Source: Serilophus lunatus (taxonomy: Eukaryota > Chordata > Aves > Passeriformes > Eurylaimidae). Taken from it: a stretch of DNA of 64,000 nt. The stretch is from the NCBI GenBank assembly GCA_013399895.1, contig VXBA01001252.1:378143-442142 (forward strand), in the 5' to 3' direction. How positions within the stretch are numbered: the first letter of the stretch is position 1; every line of letters begins with the position of its first letter. Shown here in pieces: positions 63,521 to 64,000 of the stretch. The notes under the pieces are model-generated. The model searched no databases. It was given only the letters and a program-made list of their open reading frames with translations, and was not told the origin of the DNA. Made by a program: the position numbers and the translations under genes.

Positions 63521-63850
63521 CGGCTCCGGCGCCAGGAGCATCTCCTGCCCCTCCTTCTGCACTGACCTTGGTGTCTGCGTTGTTGCTCACAGGCTCTCAC
63601 CCTGCTCCTCTCCGGCAGCCATCTTCATCTCCCCCTAACTTTTTTTTCTTCCTTCTTAAATATGTTATCACAGAGGCATTCCTTCAACTACTGATTGGCC
63701 CGGCTTTGGTCAGCAGCGGGCCCAGCCTGGAGCTGTCTGGCGTTGGCTCTGCTGGACATGGGAAACTTCCAGCAGCTTCTCGAAGAAGCCTCCCCCTCAG
63801 CCCCCCCGCTGCTACCAAAACCCGGCCACAAAGAAACCAACACACTCTTC
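63408..63850. mobile_element. GC-rich LTR-like insertion inside the CR1
   Basis: This sequence is far richer in GC than the window and separates two parts of one CR1. After the minisatellite it contains CCTTCTGCACTGACCTTGGT, a T-rich patch, CTGATTGGCCCGGC (a CCAAT box on the reverse strand) and a proline/serine-codon-rich C tract near 63791-63812. It resembles, from memory, a retroviral-type LTR repeat common in neoavian genomes that carries the same GGGCTGCAGG minisatellite. No coding part is present, so it would be a solo LTR or an LTR edge. The left border is hidden in the gap; the right border is around 63844-63900. Confidence 0.45.
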
Positions 63851-63904
63851 CAATTTATACTTGTTGCTGATGTCACTCCACCCTAGGAGCAGAATCAAGC
63901 TTTT

Positions 63905-64000
63905 AGACTAGTTGAATTCCATCCCACTGATCCTTGCCCAATGCTCCAGCCTATCTAGATCCTTCTGTAAGGTCTCCTCCCCCAGGAGAGTCAACAGCAC
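63905..64000 (-). mobile_element. CR1 LINE, minus strand, continuation upstream of the insertion
   Basis: TTGAATTCCATCCCACTGAT, then TGCCCAATGCTCCAGCCTAT, then TCTAGATCCTTCTGTAAGG match the CR1 reverse-transcriptase region on the minus strand, upstream of the part at 62290-62927. Same orientation and consistent order indicate a single CR1 split by the gap and insertion. The copy runs off the right edge. Confidence 0.85.

Noticed and set aside
62757..63870. Long open frames of 210, 277 and 350 codons over the right end
   Set aside because: They cross 480 N translated as unknown residues, so openness is artificial. The readable ends are CR1 and GC-rich repeat sequence.
1..64000. tRNA, rRNA and CRISPR features
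   Set aside because: No tRNA B-box in a cloverleaf context, no rRNA-like blocks and no regularly spaced direct repeats were found on reading.

Overview
The window looks like nuclear DNA from a bird. The sequence is AT-rich and largely noncoding. It carries several 5'-truncated CR1 LINE copies, some ending in the ATTCTATGATTCT-type tails typical of avian CR1. It has short microsatellites, A-runs and A/C-rich tracts, and the few credible coding segments are exon-sized blocks with GT/AG borders. There are no operons, bacterial genes, phage genes or CRISPR arrays. The species cannot be told from the sequence. A GC-rich insert near the right end recalls an LTR-type repeat I remember from neoavian genomes, but that is only a recollection.

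Layout. From 1 to about 56.7 kb there is no exon I can defend: this is either one very long intron or intergenic DNA. It contains a near-perfect 42-bp inverted repeat (4198-4293), a 970-bp CR1 with a decayed reverse-transcriptase tail (4822-5792), shorter CR1 pieces near 24.4, 37.3, 47.3 and 54.5 kb, a 28-bp perfect hairpin (39045-39072), a 55-A run facing a 22-T run (41811-41983), and A/C-rich strand-asymmetric tracts near 12.1, 35.1, 37.7 and 48.4 kb. A segment at about 19.0-19.3 kb looks like a conserved regulatory element, judged only from its texture and motifs.

The best gene evidence is two neighbouring minus-strand exons, 57453-57295 and 56860-56703. Each is bounded by consensus-like splice sites and the two share one open reading frame (106 residues) across a 434-bp intron. 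I do not recognise the protein. The gene would continue upstream beyond 57.5 kb and downstream below 56.7 kb. A weaker exon candidate on the plus strand lies at 59294-59429.

The right end (62290-64000) is a minus-strand CR1 interrupted by a 480-base assembly gap and a GC-rich, tandemly repeated LTR-like insertion. CR1 sequence resumes at about 63905 and runs off the window. Open frames reported through the gap are artefacts. I found no convincing previously undescribed biological system; the inverted repeat at 4.2 kb and the unidentified two-exon gene are the items most worth following up.
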